Of a stretch of DNA of 64,000 bases, positions 47,521 through 60,481 are shown in pieces. The stretch's first letter is position 1; every line of letters begins with the position of its first letter. The position numbers and the translations under genes are program-made. The notes under the pieces are model-generated. The model was not told the origin of the DNA, did not search any database, and was given only the letters and a program-made list of their open reading frames with translations. The stretch spans positions 6,374 to 70,373 of the forward strand of contig QANZ01000493.1 of NCBI GenBank assembly GCA_003254925.1. The letters run 5' to 3'. The DNA is from Chamaecrista fasciculata. Its lineage: Eukaryota; Streptophyta; Magnoliopsida; Fabales; Fabaceae.

Positions 47521-47824
47521 ATATACTATATTATATGTGTGAGGGGTGTTTTGGTTGATCAAAATTAATTTTATTTTGAAATATTAAAAGAGGAAAAAAA
47601 TAGTGGAGAGAGTTAAGTAACTTCCCACTACTTTGATGACTAAAAAACAACACTTCTTACAACATCAAATAAAAAATTATTATTCAAAAAAATATAAATA
47701 TATTATAAAAAAACTAAAATTTTCATTAAAAATATAATAATTTTTTAAAAAAAATATTTAAATTTTAATAATTATTACATTTAAATTAATCTTTACATGC
47801 CAACGGGCGTGCAAAACACACTAG
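47521..47824 (+). mobile_element. Second non-autonomous Helitron copy
   Basis: It begins within a TA repeat with ACTATATTATATGTGTGAG (compare ACTATATTATATGTGGGAG of the first copy) and ends with hairpin CATGCC-AACG-GGCGTG, then CAAAACACACTAG before a T. The 5' TC is not distinct because of the TA run. It lies just beside the Mutator-like element at 46972-47495. Confidence 0.65.
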
Positions 47825-47875
47825 TATTTATATATGTGTACATGTGGTAACTTAAACGTCTAACAATTTCTAATA

Positions 47876-48362
47876 GGCCAAATTGGTCCCTTATATATGG
47901 GATAGATTTCAATTTGACCATTTATCTTTTGTTTGTTTTAGATTGGTTCTATAAGTTTCCATGATATTTCAAATTTGTTCAAAAAATATTAAATATAGTT
48001 ATATCTCTTTCATTTCAAGCTCAAATGTGATAAATTCAAAATTATTAGTTTCTTTTAACGAATATTTTGACACCATCAATAAGCAAAGTATATATAATCG
48101 AGTTTCAAAAGTAGGTAACTTGTTTCACGATTGAACAAGTAAATTTGGTCATATCAATCTCTCTCATTTCAAATCCGAATACAATGAGTTTGAAATTATG
48201 TGTTAACTCTTGAAGAATTCTTTATCTAACTAGTTAGAATCGGTAGTAAATGAGATCAAATCGTGTCTTAAGAATAGGTTTGGGACAAATTTAAATCATA
48301 AAAATATGTATGACCAATTTGAAAAAAAAAAAAAATAAGAGACCAATTTAAAATCTACTCCA
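47876..48362. mobile_element. Mutator-like element related to 46972-47495, right end truncated
   Basis: It starts GGCCAAATTGGTCCCTTATA. The right side carries the inverse phrases ('gagaccaatttaaaatctactcc') but stops before the GGCC terminus, so that end is lost. The core again includes 'caccatcaataagcaaagta...' and 'gttagaatcggtagtaaatgagatcaaatcg', shared with the 46972 copy. No target duplication is visible. Confidence 0.6.
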
Positions 48363-51300
48363 AAATAAAAATATATTATTTATTTTAATTTTTCTTCAGA
48401 TTTACTCCTCATCAAATACAGAAATAGAAATTGAATTTGATATATACATGAATACAGGTCCATAGATGAGAATAATATTGTTTTGCAAGTTCGATTCAAG
48501 AATTATAATACCTTACCATGAACATATACAACGTGGAGAAGTGGAGAAATTCAAGAAGTGTATTCAATTAATCAAGTTAATTTTGGTCACATATATACAG
48601 TCAGCAAAATCATCAATCATCCACTGTCAGCTAATTTCATTAGACATTATCATTGTCAAATAATACTTAACGTGGCCTTCCACTAAACGTAACATATATA
48701 TTGCTGATCATGAATGATGTCAACTTTGTACTTCTTTCACCGTTGAATTTTTCTGACTCAGTTTATAAAGTTTGCTTCGTGTTCTCATCGAATAAAAATT
48801 CTCTGTCCTGAAAAATTATGTGACGTATTTGTGTGTATATATTAACCATGGCAAGGGATTTTTGTTAACTTTGGCTGAGACCATTTTCGGTCAAAATATA
48901 TACGACTAATAAAACTGAGATGCATCATGAAATGGGCCTCCAGCTGTAGCCCATCCATCATTTTGGGCCAGAAACATTATCGAGTCCACTGATGTCAAGA
49001 TTCCTTGGGTCGATAGTTTTTCTTTTTTTATAAAAAAAAAACTTTGATCGATACTCAAAATCATTAAAAAAAACTACAAATTAAATGAGTATTTCCCGAC
49101 AAAGAAAATGACGAATTCACAAAACTTGTTTTGGGCTAATTTAGTTAAGAGAATACAAAATTGAATTCAACATGTGAAGGCCCATGGAAAAGCCCACACT
49201 TTGGGCCCATTTGCTAATGTAAAAGAAATATCAATTATGATTTTTTTCGTTAAAAGGTACGCAATAATTAAAATAAATCATTAGAAATGGATTGGGACCG
49301 ACTATAAATGTATTCATTAATATAAAGACAGTTTAGGAATGATTCAAGAACGAACACTGAAGAACTAAATTGTGGTTGAAATTGACAACGACTCAGAAAA
49401 CTTATACTTTTATTAATTTTGAAATGTTCAAAACCTAACACTTTAATTCCATAAATAAATTTAAAAGATGGGGCTGTGAATAGCATAAAACTAACATAAA
49501 AGAATATAACGGCAGGTATGCGACTTAATGAATGAATATAATTAAATGATGAATCTCAAAAGTGTAGTTATTTATACACTCATTCTCTAGTCTAATGAAA
49601 AAAAAATAATGACTCTTGAAATTTATTGAAGTGAGTTTGGACATGCAGGTGATATATGTTGTTTGAGATATTTTAAAACATCTTCAAGGTCTTGGATAGT
49701 ATTGTACTCATATTGCAACTTGTAGTATATGCTTATATTTTATGTAATGATCACTTTAACGTATTAACACAAAATAAATATCTGAGTCTGCAGAGATATT
49801 TGCTTTTTTTCAGTGTGAGTTTATATGAATAATAATTAATATAAATATTTTAAACTAAAAACAATATGTTTTTTTTTTAAATAAATTTGGTCCCAAAATA
49901 TTTTTTTCACTCTTTTCGTTATCTTAAAATATAAAACTCGTTTTTTATATATATTTTTAAAATCTAAAAATAATACTAAGACATTTTGATATTTGCAATT
50001 ACAAACTCATCACTAGTATAAACAAGAGGAGCAGAATGCTCCACTCATGCATGGTACTAAAATGTGAAAGGAAAAGAAACAAGNGAATTTGGGGGGAGAG
50101 ATGTAAGAATAAAGAGAGAGAAAGCAAGGTAGAATGAGAGAAAGGATACTATATTAAAGATAATAAATATTAATGAACTTTACTTGTAAAATTAATATTA
50201 TATTTAATTTTAAAAAGATGAAACAGATTAAAAAATATTATGAAATAATAATTAATAATTCTATTATATTAATTTAATAAATGGTGGAATTGCCGTAAAT
50301 TGTCTTTGAATTTGAAACAATCACTTGTTCATTACTTTAAATTTCGTATACTAATTTTCTTGATTGGATAATTATACAAAGAAAGCGAGAAATAAATATT
50401 TTGTATTATTTGGATTAGTGAGTAGAGTTAGTAGAAGAGGCAGCCGAGCAGGTGGGTGGTTGATAATTGCTTCAAGTCAAAGTTCTCTCTTTGACTTTGG
50501 CGGCTAAAGGGTACTCTCGTCATTTCACAAATCCGACACGAAACTTCCCTGCGCCGCCGCCGTAGAAAATACAAATGCTTACACTGCAGCAACACTTACA
50601 CTGCCTACCGCTGCTATATATAACATCAACATTTATTTTTCCTTTTCCTTTAGCTTTCCGAATTTATATACTTCAAAATACATATACATATTTCAATTAA
50701 TTTAATATTTGGTCTCGCTCTTCTCTAGCACACATCCGACTTTAGGGGAAATGATTTAATCAGCACTTTATGGCGGTGAGGGGTTATATTTGTGATTATA
50801 CGTGCATGCAAGTTTTTTTTTTATTATTATTATTATTTTCTTAATTTCTTTTGAGGGACCCTCTAATGTACTCATATCATTGAGGACCGAATCATTGCCC
50901 ACATAGAATTTTATATATATGTTAATCAATGTATTTTTATGTCTCATCTCATTCATTTGCTTTAATTTTGCACCCATCCAATTATGCAAAAACCAAAAAG
51001 GATTTCATAATTCCAAAAAAGAAAATAGGACATTCAATGTTCAATTTGTTGGCTACTAATTAATAAATGGAATCAAGTCTCGTTTATCTCAACTTTATGA
51101 TGTCAATATATAATAATAAAATGTAGATGAAATAAATAATATGAAATTATTATTGGCATATTATAAATCGGTTCGGTATGAGTGAAGGTTAAAATGAATT
51201 AAAAAGTTTAGGGCCGTTTTGATCAGAACACAGGAAGAAATCAGATTAAGAAAAAAAATCACAAAAAGCGGTAAAGTGAACTGAAATGAGAATGCGAGGA

Positions 51301-51640
51301 ATTTTAATAAAGGTTTAGTTTCTTGAAAATGGAGGACAGTTTCAGACGAAAAGGACGTATGAAAGAATTGGAATGGCCTGAACGTCACGCTTCTTCCACT
51401 CTCTCTCCTTCCCACCTCTTAACAACATCAGAAAATTAGCTTGATGACTTGATTCTCCGCTTTTAATATGTGGTAATAAAACTAAAACCTTTAACAAATG
51501 GCCACAAACAAAAGTTTCAATCAGCAGATAGAAAAGGACAAAAGATTTCAGGGTTAGAGAACAAAATACACTGTTTATCAATTAATTAAATATTATAGTA
51601 GTACCATTTTATTGAATCAAAAAAGTCAAAAAGGCCCGGT
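48363..51640. other. Intergenic region upstream of the TGA gene
   Basis: No gene is recognised over about 3.3 kb; the small frames present lack known domains. An N lies at 50083 and an ATT run at 50822-50839. A short GC-rich patch at 50549-50565 (CCGCCGCCG) lies in otherwise AT-rich DNA. Confidence 0.5.
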
Positions 51641-52184
51641 ATTTATCGTCAACTTCTCACTTCCTTAGGGTTTCCACGGCCTCTTCCTTCACTAGCTTCT
51701 TCTGGGTATTCTTCAATCCGTGGATAATTTGATGTTCTTTAATTTTGTCTGCTAAATTTATTGGAGGGTTTCTTTTTCTTAAATTTCCGGGAGTTTTTTC
51801 TTTCTTTTTTTGGTTTCTCAAGTTTAGCTTTCTACACGCTGTTTTTAGAAGGTGGGCCTTTTTTTTCCCCGTTTTTCTTTAACCATTTTGGTTCTGCAAA
51901 GATTTGAGTTTCGAAAGTTTCGTCCTTGATCCTAGTGGATGTACGAGTTTTTTTTAAAGCTGTCTAGTTATTTATTTTCATCCCAGCTCTTGTTTTGCTG
52001 CTCATGCTATGAGTTATGACCCGAGTTTGTAGTTGTTTCGTTTGATTCCTGCTTTTTGAGCTAGCGATTTTTCTGGAATTGCTCGGTTTATCAGCTGTCA
52101 AAGCTTAGTCTCCTTTGAAAAAAAAGTTGAAAATTATTTGTGAATATGAGTTTCTTCGAATTGCAGTTTGTGGGAGATATATAG

Positions 52185-52235
52185 ATGGTCGTGCTTTGGA
52201 TGGTTTATTCATGGTCATGGGTAGTAGAACCGTAA
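52185..52235 (+). other. Overlapping upstream ORF in the TGA gene leader
   Basis: If the leader is spliced at the acceptor TTGCAG (ending 52166), the first ATG is at 52185. It opens a 16-codon frame that ends at 52235, past the main start (52211), in another frame. Such an overlapping uORF would limit translation of the main protein by ordinary scanning. Confidence 0.4.
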
Positions 52236-55200
52236 ATATCAACACCCAAGACACTAGCAAGATTGTGAACGGCATGCCCAGCTACGCTCCTCAGTTGCCT
52301 ACTTCTTCCATGTAAATCATTCATAATACCTCTCTTCTCCTCAATATATATATATATATATATAATATATATATCTATTTATATATATTGCTTTTTTTGA
52401 ATCATTCCCTATTAGGTTTTGATCACGAGCAGTTACTTTTTAACTTTCCCTTTTCTGATTATTTAAGAAAAAGAAAAAAGGTTTCAGCAGGGTTCTCCCT
52501 CTGTTTTGCTTATTCACATATGTAACTCATTCCTTACAACTGAATAACTGATCAAGTTATTGAAGAAATGATGCTGTTGGGGGTAGTTAATGATACTGTG
52601 CAAATTTACTGTGATTTCAGTTAGTTTGGGTTTTGGGAGACAAATTTGTCTTTGAACTTCATTTGGTGCAATTTGTGATGCTCACTGAAAAAGGGGTTCC
52701 AAAGTATTTGAAATTCTTTAAACTATACACTCGTGCAATTTTTGTGTCTTCAGGCTTCGCCAAATAGATTACTATGATTTTTTGGTGTTCAACTAATCTT
52801 GTGGATGTGCTGTTATACTGAGTATACAATTTGGGATTTTCTTGTTGAGCTCGGAAATGTGGATTTCAATGGCTGCTTGGCTTTCTGAATCTCGCACGTG
52901 TATATTTCCGTCACCTCTCACAATTGGTTTTTATGATTTTGACTCTCAGGGGCATAGAAGGATCTAGTGTTCATCATTCTCAGATTTCTGAATTTGGAAC
53001 CCTTGAGCAATCTCTTGGATTTCGTGTAGAGGATGCTATCAATCTTAGCAGAAGTACGTTGGTGACATTTTAATCACTGTCAATTAGTCTTATTAATGAA
53101 TTGCTCGACATTGTTTAGGCCTTTGACAGAAATCATATTCCCTCCATCTGCTGGTGGTGGTTGATAAATTGCTTGTAGAATGCCAATGGGCCTTTCATTA
53201 TATTTTTAGCTTGTAGCTAAAAGTAAAGTCTTTATTTTCTAAGACTGATCATCCGGCCCTCTTGTTGGCACCTTATTTAATCTCTAATGCCTTTGTTTGT
53301 TAAAAAAAATTATCTTTCAGATCCATTGTTCAGTCAAATGAAGTCGAACAACCAAGCTCTAGGTGCTGATGTTCAATTTGGCGCTTTGAGTAAGGTAAGC
53401 TCTTATTTTATGGATGTGTTCATAAAACTTTTAGCATCAATAAATCTCAAAATATAACTGGTTCAACTATTCTCTTATTTGAAATATACAGTCAATAGCA
53501 ACCTCAGATATGAACCTCTCTGCCGCAATTGCGGGATCTCAGACATTGCAATTACAAAAAGACTCTCAAGCAAATCTGGCTTCTACATCTGGTGGCCATC
53601 GTGAGAACTGGGGAGAGTCCAATGTTGCCGATGGAAGCCCGAGGACTGATACTTCAACAGATGACACAGATGATAAAAATCAAAGGGTGATTCTTTTGCT
53701 TTCAAGATACTACATCTGTAATTTAGTTCATGCTTACTTAAATGCTTTTTGGTGATGCTGGCTTGGAGTTATGGTTTTGCATTTGAACTAACATTCCTTT
53801 TAATCGTTTATTGATTAGCTGATAGAACTGTGCTTATATGCTATGTTTTTAAATTTTAATTTTGTTTTGCAGCCTGAAAGGGGTCAATTAGCTATTGCAG
53901 TCTCTGATTCCAGTGATAGATCAAAAGATAAATCAGATCAAAAGGTTTTATAAATGAATTGTGTTCAGATAACCTAAGCATGTTGTTACTATGTACTAAA
54001 TTTATAATCATGCAGACGTTACGACGGCTAGCTCAAAACCGTGAGGCTGCCAGAAAAAGCAGACTAAGGAAAAAGGTTGGTTCTATTTGTGTTATTAATT
54101 GCAGTGTTCTAGTAGCAGTTCTTTCAGTTATAAGTTTAATGACATAATTAGCTAGAGCATTGTTATGATGTCATTTTTGCATTATGTGTTTGACTATATT
54201 GTTGGTGTATTCTTTTTTTCTTTTAATTTGATTCGTTTCCATTCATTCAGGCATATGTACAACAATTAGAGAGTAGCAGGCTGAAACTGACCCAACTTGA
54301 GCAGGAGCTCCAGCGTGCCCGCCAGCAGGTTTAGTTATCGTTTTTTGCTGTTCCTATTCAGCTTTAGCACTTTTCCTCTCTGAAGCCACATTCTTTGTCA
54401 CCAACCTACTTATCAAACTGGTTATATTAATATTTGCATCATAACTGGATTTTTATTTTTCTGTAGGGCATATTCATTTCAAGTGCAGGAGATCAATCCC
54501 ATTCAATGAGTGCAAATGGTATTTAAACTTTTTCACTTCCAATTGTCTGCTTTAAACTTTGGAACTTTATTATTACATTACTGCCCATGTGCTTGGAACT
54601 GCATTTTGATATGTTTTGGGTGTTGGGTCTGTTGATATGAAATGGTTACGACTTGACAGCGTGAAATGCCTGAACAAACCAAGGTGTTTATGTTTTATTA
54701 TTATTATTATTATTTTATAATTTATAACTTAGGCTCTAAACCAGGTGACATCTCTCTCCTGGAACTTTTGTAAAATGAATTATTTCCACACTTAAATTGG
54801 ATTGTATTGTATGCTATTAGAGAAGTGTATATCTATTATTTGCTTTTGTGCTGGGAGGTTATAGTACTTGGCAGCCCTTCAGGGCGAGTGGGAATTTTGC
54901 TGTTAATCTGTTGTGTGATTCAGATTCTAAGTTGTAAACAATTGTGTTAATTAACATGCTATGCAGGTGCTATGGCATTTGATGTAGAGTATGCACGATG
55001 GCTAGAGGAGCATAATAGACAAATCAATGAGCTTAGGGCCGCAGTCAATTCTCATGCAGGAGATATTGAACTCCGTACGATTGTGGACAATGTGATGACA
55101 CACTTTGATGAGATTTTTAGGCTGAAAGGTGTTGCAGCAAAAGCTGATGTTTTCCACATTCTGTCAGGAATGTGGAAGACTCCAGCCGAGAGGTGTTTCA

Positions 55201-56140
55201 TGTGGATCGGAGGATTCCGCTCATCTGAGCTTCTCAAGGTGAGAAATGTCTTGTATGGATGCTCTATTATCATTGTCTCTTTGAAGTGTGTGAAAATTCT
55301 AAGGAAATCACTTGCTCATTTTTTCTACCTTGGAAACATAAATGCATCTTTATATGATTTGATGAGTTTTTTTTTAAAGATTTGGAACTTTCAATGACTT
55401 AAATTGTTGGTTACATAAAGAGGTTAAGAGGGTTTATCTTGATAAATGTCTGAAGTTGAATTTGAATTTTGAAGTATCTATCCTTTCATAATATGCTGTC
55501 TAACTTCAAATTGCATTGGCATGGGTGCAGCTTCTGGTAAGTCAATTGGAGCCCTTGACCGAGCAACAACTGATGGGTATCTATAACTTGCAGCAGTCTT
55601 CCCAGCAGGCTGAGGATGCTCTGTCCCAAGGAATGGATGCATTGCAGCAATCGCTAGCCGAGACACTTGCTAATAATTCACCGACCCCGTCAGGGTCATC
55701 TGGCAACGTAGCAAATTATATGGGGCAAATGGCTATGGCCATGGGGAAGCTTGGTACTCTTGAAGGCTTTCTCCGCCAGGTAATTCATTCTCTGCTTGTT
55801 TTCCTACCTTTATGTTAGTTTGTTCTGTTTATATAAAATTTCCATGAGTCATCTTCCTCTGGAAAAGGAAAAAAAAAATTCTAAAGCTGAGTCCATAATA
55901 TTTTTAGTGTAATGCAAAGGTGGTAATTTTGTTATTAGTAACTGAAATTGGTGGTCTGAATATTCATACATGTTACTTCTTTCACTGTATTAGGCTGATA
56001 ATCTGCGGCAGCAAACCTTACAACAAATGCTGCGAATATTAACAACCAGACAGTCAGCCCGGGCCCTTCTTGCAATAGGTGACTATTTCTCGCGCCTAAG
56101 AGCCCTAAGTTCACTGTGGCTCGCTCGGCCGAGGGAATAA
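52211..56140 (+). CDS. TGA-type bZIP transcription factor, clade II (long form, TGA2.1-like)
   Basis: TGA factors bind TGACG (as-1) elements and recruit NPR1-type coactivators in salicylic-acid defence and detoxification. Eleven exons join in frame to 467 codons: 52211-52311, 52950-53053, 53321-53394, 53492-53686, 53873-53944, 54016-54075, 54251-54328, 54467-54518, 54967-55238, 55531-55779, 55994-56140. The first ~160 residues form a Ser/Gln-rich N-terminal extension, as in tobacco TGA2.1 and absent from short TGA2/5/6. The basic region (183-202) has the Asn190-x7-Arg198 signature of bZIPs, with the leucine zipper at about 203-228. The DOG1 domain (about 255-460) includes AERCFMWIGGFRSSELLKLL, QAEDALSQGMDALQQSLA and the invariant C-terminus ALSSLWLARPRE. 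The start could also be Met at 52217, two codons in. It appears intact. Confidence 0.94.
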
Positions 56141-57242
56141 AGTATCAGAATGCCCCCATTTATTGAGTTATTTCCACAGCCTGACTCTTGAACTTGAAGA
56201 CTGATCACATATCATCATCAAGATGAGCATCAACTCATGGCAGTAAATGATGTTAAATAGAAGCTGGGTGTCTAGTGTTGTGACATGTAGAAAGCATAGA
56301 TGGTGGTGTTGTAAGGTTAGATTTGATCGAGTCGAGTCTTAATGTAATGTATCTCTTCACAATTCACGTACTGCTGGTGTGCACCTTTCTTTTATTCTTT
56401 CTGCTTCCTCACTCTGAAAATAGTCTCAATAAGTTGGTTATTGTAGATATGTGATAGATAGGGGTTGAGTAGAAAAGAAATGGAATAGCATTTGTACTTT
56501 AGGCTACATCTGTTCATTGTATTCCATAAATCAGCAGATTATATGATGAGGGAGAAAAGCTCTTCTCTTGTATTCTGATTTAATTCTAGTTGTTTGTGGT
56601 AGCACACGTGCAGATCAAACCCTCCACGGACGCGTATGAGTGAGGAATTGAGGATAATGATGATGCAGGGTTTAAATCATGGACTTTTTAAAATATGCTC
56701 GTATGGGCCAAGTGAAAAAAATGCAGAACAATGATGAAAAGCAAGCATGGGTAATTTTGCTTTCATATTACAATGAATAACAATGATGTGGGATATAAAT
56801 GCTCATCATCTGTCATCCACTATAATCAATAATTACCTTTCAGCATAATCAACTACTCATAACAAGCCCCCTCAAAAAAAAGAAAAAAAAAATCATGTTC
56901 AATCATTAGATCCGCCGCATTATTATTACTATTATTATTATTTAATTGTTATAAAAGATGCTACAGAATTATAAAGTGTCTTCTCTTTATACGAATATTT
57001 AATTTAAATAAGTGGTAGACCTAAAATGTATTTCCGGCAAACCGTATCTTGTGATTTTCTCTGTACACATTGGCTTTCCTTCAAAGTTCAAAGTGCGCAC
57101 TAGTCTGGTCGGACACTCTTTTGATCTTTTCCATGGCTCTCACATTTTTTCGTTGTATTTCTTATTAATATAATGTTTTTAAAAAATTGATGGAGAAATA
57201 TTCCAAAGTCATGTGTAAATGTGTAATACTATAAATATCTTT
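56141..57242. other. 3' flank of the TGA gene and spacer
   Basis: The first ~400 bases are likely the TGA 3' untranslated region. The rest is AT-rich with no recognised gene. Confidence 0.5.
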
Positions 57243-57251
57243 AAATAAATT

Positions 57252-57990
57252 GGCCAGTCTCAAATTAGTCCTTTATTATGGAGTAAATTTCAAATTATTC
57301 CCCTATATTTCATTTATTTTAGATTAATCCCATATGTTTCATTTGTGTTTTATTTTGGTCATACTGTTACCTCTGCACTGCGTCGTGCCCAAAAGAAATT
57401 AACCTTTGTTGTTTGTCGTTTGAGGACCAACTTTGAAGTTTTGACCAAAAGAAATGAATATGGAAGTGACGATGCATGAAATGATGAGAAAGATGGACGG
57501 ATTTAAATTTATTTTCGGTTACAGAGTTGTAAGTCGTAATGCCGTCTTCGGTACTCTTAGCACTGGTGATTTTCGTGTATCTCATACCATCTCCGATCAA
57601 CAACATTATATTATCATTCGTCTTTTCGATCTCAATGTTCTCTCTGTAAACTCCTCTCTTCACTCGAATCACAAATCTACTCTTACTCCTCCTCGCCGCC
57701 GCATTTATGCCCGCTTGAACCGTCTTGAAATGCCAGATGCGCCTTAACTGCCGCCGCCGGAGCCACCGTGGAAACTCTGTATCTCCGTCGTCGTCATCAT
57801 CCTATTCTGGTCATCATAAAGGCGGCGTTCACGGCGAGGCCTTTTCTGATCATCATGGTGACATTCAAGCAGGAGTTACAGAGAGAGTGAGATTCAAATC
57901 GGCGAATCCGTTCTTACAGGTTTGGATGTTTGTAAGGGCTAATTTGAAACCTACACCATATATAAGGGACCAATTTGAGACTTTGTGGCA
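57252..57990. mobile_element. Pack-MULE carrying a pectinesterase fragment
   Basis: The ends are GGCCAGTCTCAAATTAGTCC on the left and, inverted from the right, TGCCACAAAGTCTCAAATTG, continuing with 'ATGG.GTA..TTTCAAATTA'. A perfect 9-bp duplication AAATAAATT flanks it (57243-57251 and 57991-57999). The TIRs are of the same kind as the element at 46972-47495. The interior is GC-richer and holds coding sequence from a host gene on the minus strand. No transposase is present. Confidence 0.85.
57519..57736 (-). pseudogene. Captured fragment of a pectin methylesterase gene
   Basis: The minus strand reads HFKTVQAGINAAARR then SRFVIRVKRGVYRENIEI, TNDNIMLLIGDGM and TTYNSV. This is the start of the plant pectinesterase catalytic domain (FKTVQAAINAA, IxVKxGVYxEN, MLxGDGM). 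Only about 70 residues remain; the catalytic aspartates and arginine lie further downstream in the family and are absent. One extra residue sits in MLLIGDG compared with the usual ML-GDG. The fragment then runs into non-homologous element sequence. It has no activity of its own. Confidence 0.8.
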
Positions 57991-57999
57991 AAATAAATT

Positions 58000-58776
58000 T
58001 ATACTTGCAATATTCAGCAAAATGGAAGCCCAGCCTTCTTAACAAGCTTAATTTTAATGTCCATACTACATACTGTGACTTCTGGAAATCCTGGACACAA
58101 GAAATGCCTGCGTCAAACGACAACATCAACAAAATTTTAGTAAAATGTCATAGTTTGTTACGTCATCAAAATTTAACTTAGTTAATTTGTGTATCATTGT
58201 TGATTACGTCAACGCAAATTAACTTAGTTTCACGAGAGAGATTTAAGTTGTTTTTAAAATAAAAATATTACAAGGTCTCCTGATCTCATTATTTGTGACA
58301 AATATTCAAACTATAAAATTAACATTGTAAAAATAACTTGGAGCTAAAGTAAGCTAATTTCTCAGGTATAAGATTTGCGTAGTAAGTTTTACATCTATCA
58401 TAGTTACTTCAAACAACCTAGGGGTTAGAAAATGAACATTATAAACGTAAAAATCTTAAATATATTAATAGTCAATACTCAGAATTTGTGTGTTTAACAA
58501 GTAACAAAACTCAACAAAAATGGAAAGAACTGCTAACTCCAACAAACAATTTCGAATTCAGTTCTTTTGTAAACAAGTGTCGCCAATGATCCATACAGGT
58601 CCAAGAAAAAGCGGTAAGAACAAGTTTTTTACCCCAACATGAGATGACAGAAGAAAGACACAGGCATTCAAATCCAAGATGCTAACTTATTTTTTATCTG
58701 ATGATAGTTGCACGGAAGAATGAAAGTTGAGTGAGAAGCAGGAACAGCAGAGGTGGTATTGGTCTGGTTAATTTCC
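58000..58776. other. Spacer with no recognised gene
   Basis: AT-rich DNA. The lowest-coordinate part of the PPR pseudogene begins at 58777. Confidence 0.45.
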
Positions 58777-60480
58777 TTAGTCAAGAAAATCGAAATGAGC
58801 CGTCCTCTGGAATGGATCAACTTGAGCGAAAAAGGCTTCCATATGTCTTCTTGGGAAAATGTTGTCAGCTTTCATCCTCTCCCTCATACCATATAAGCCT
58901 GAACAAGAGCATGGTAAAGGCTTATCTGAGAGCTATGCCCAGCTTGTCTCATTCTGTAGAAAATCTTTTCCGAATTATGGATGTCACCCCTCCGTGCATA
59001 CTGACATAACACAACCATATAGGTACGAAACAATGGCTTCGACGGGGTCTGTTGGACTGCCTTCTTCTGCAAAACAGAGTCTGCCTTCTCCACTTCGCCT
59101 GCCTGCACATAAAGTTTCACAAGTGCGTCCCATACCAATGGGCCCATCTGGCACCCACTATCCGCCATTCGCTTAATAAGATTCTTACCCTTAACTACCA
59201 TCTTATTATTTACATAAACCTTGAGAAGTGCTAAAAATTTCCTGGAAGAAAGTCTTTTCCATTTATCCATCATTATCTCAAAAACTTTCTCTGCTTCTTC
59301 AACTTTCTTCAATTTTCCCCAAGCTTCAATAGCAGCTATACTCTCACCCAACTGAGGATTTGATTCACAGACCTTCCAAATCCTCTCAACATCGTCAGCC
59401 TTTCCCAGGTCGGCATAAAGAGGAAGCAAAACTTGGCCACCATCTAAATGGGGTTAACTCCCCACACTCAATGGGGTTCACCATCTAAATAAATCCAACA
59501 AAAATTTCTATTTCCTTGGGTTATAGTAACATGTAACCACGTTACATGAGAGCATCCAAATTTGTATGAGACATGCTCTAACTTCTATCAACTATCAAGT
59601 AAATTATTTTCCACATCTCAAGGACTAATTCATCCCCAAAGGCTGAGGCTGTTCAATGAAGGCTCATTTTCATCAATAACTCCAATACACCCACACTTAC
59701 TGGAAAGTTCTTTGGCATGAAGCATAGAGAAAGCACATGTGCATCTTAGTACCATATCTTGAGCTGAAATTCAAATTAATAATAAATTGTGGGGATAACA
59801 ATGATCAAACTGCAGACATCTTGGTTGGTGGCAGAGGTCTAATACCAATATTACCTCATCCCAAAGTATTAGAATGGTGAAGGCCTTACATATGGTTCAT
59901 TAAAAACTCTTAACACAATAGAGGAAGTATTCCCCCTCATTAAAACATTTGTAACTGATGAAGGCCTTCCAGCAATAACTACTGTGATTTAGAGTCTTAA
60001 TAATTAAATTCAACATAAGCATTATTTAGCTATAGAGTGACAGTTGCAGAGAAGTTATGTAACTGAAGGAAAAATAACAATAAAATAGCATAGCTACAAA
60101 GATTAGTCAAATGCTAATAAATACTAAAAAAAAGTGAAGTAATGGGAATTAAAGTTAATTTACTGGCAAAATAATTCAAAACTTTCACTGTGCAAATTGG
60201 ATGCAAATATAAATCTGCTCCTTTACCTGCAAAGCCCTCCAATACATTCGACGCCTGTGAAGACTCAACAAGACCAAAGAGACCTCAGAGCTATCTAGTT
60301 CTTTCCCCTCTTTAACCCATTTTTCTAGAGCAGAATGTGTAGACAAAGCTGGGGCATCCATGATTGCCTTAGCTAGGTCTGATCCAGCCGTCATCGCCAG
60401 TTTTGACTGTTTTGCTGTTGGATCACTCAGTATCTGATAACCCCAGCTCATTTGGTTCCTCAGCACCCTCCTCCTCTTTC
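58777..60480 (-). pseudogene. Broken pentatricopeptide repeat (PPR) gene, PPR596-like
   Basis: PPR proteins bind organellar RNA. Two separated pieces match the plant PPR596 (At1g80270) type. The first, 60480-60213, holds the region before the repeats (IMDAPALSTHSALEKWVKEG, LHRRRMYWRALQ) and ends at a donor site GTAAAG. The second, 59437-58777, holds the last repeats (ADDVERIWKVCES, VWDALVKLYVQAGEVEKADS) and the end of the protein. The middle repeats are missing from 59450-60180. It is also broken by a frameshift in the first piece (acidic frame EEEGAEEPNELGLSDTE ends in a stop, then the next frame continues), and by a small deletion near 58890 that shifts frame before MKADNIFP. The part upstream of 60480 is missing, with a LINE in its place. 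Confidence 0.8.
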
Positions 60481-60481
60481 A

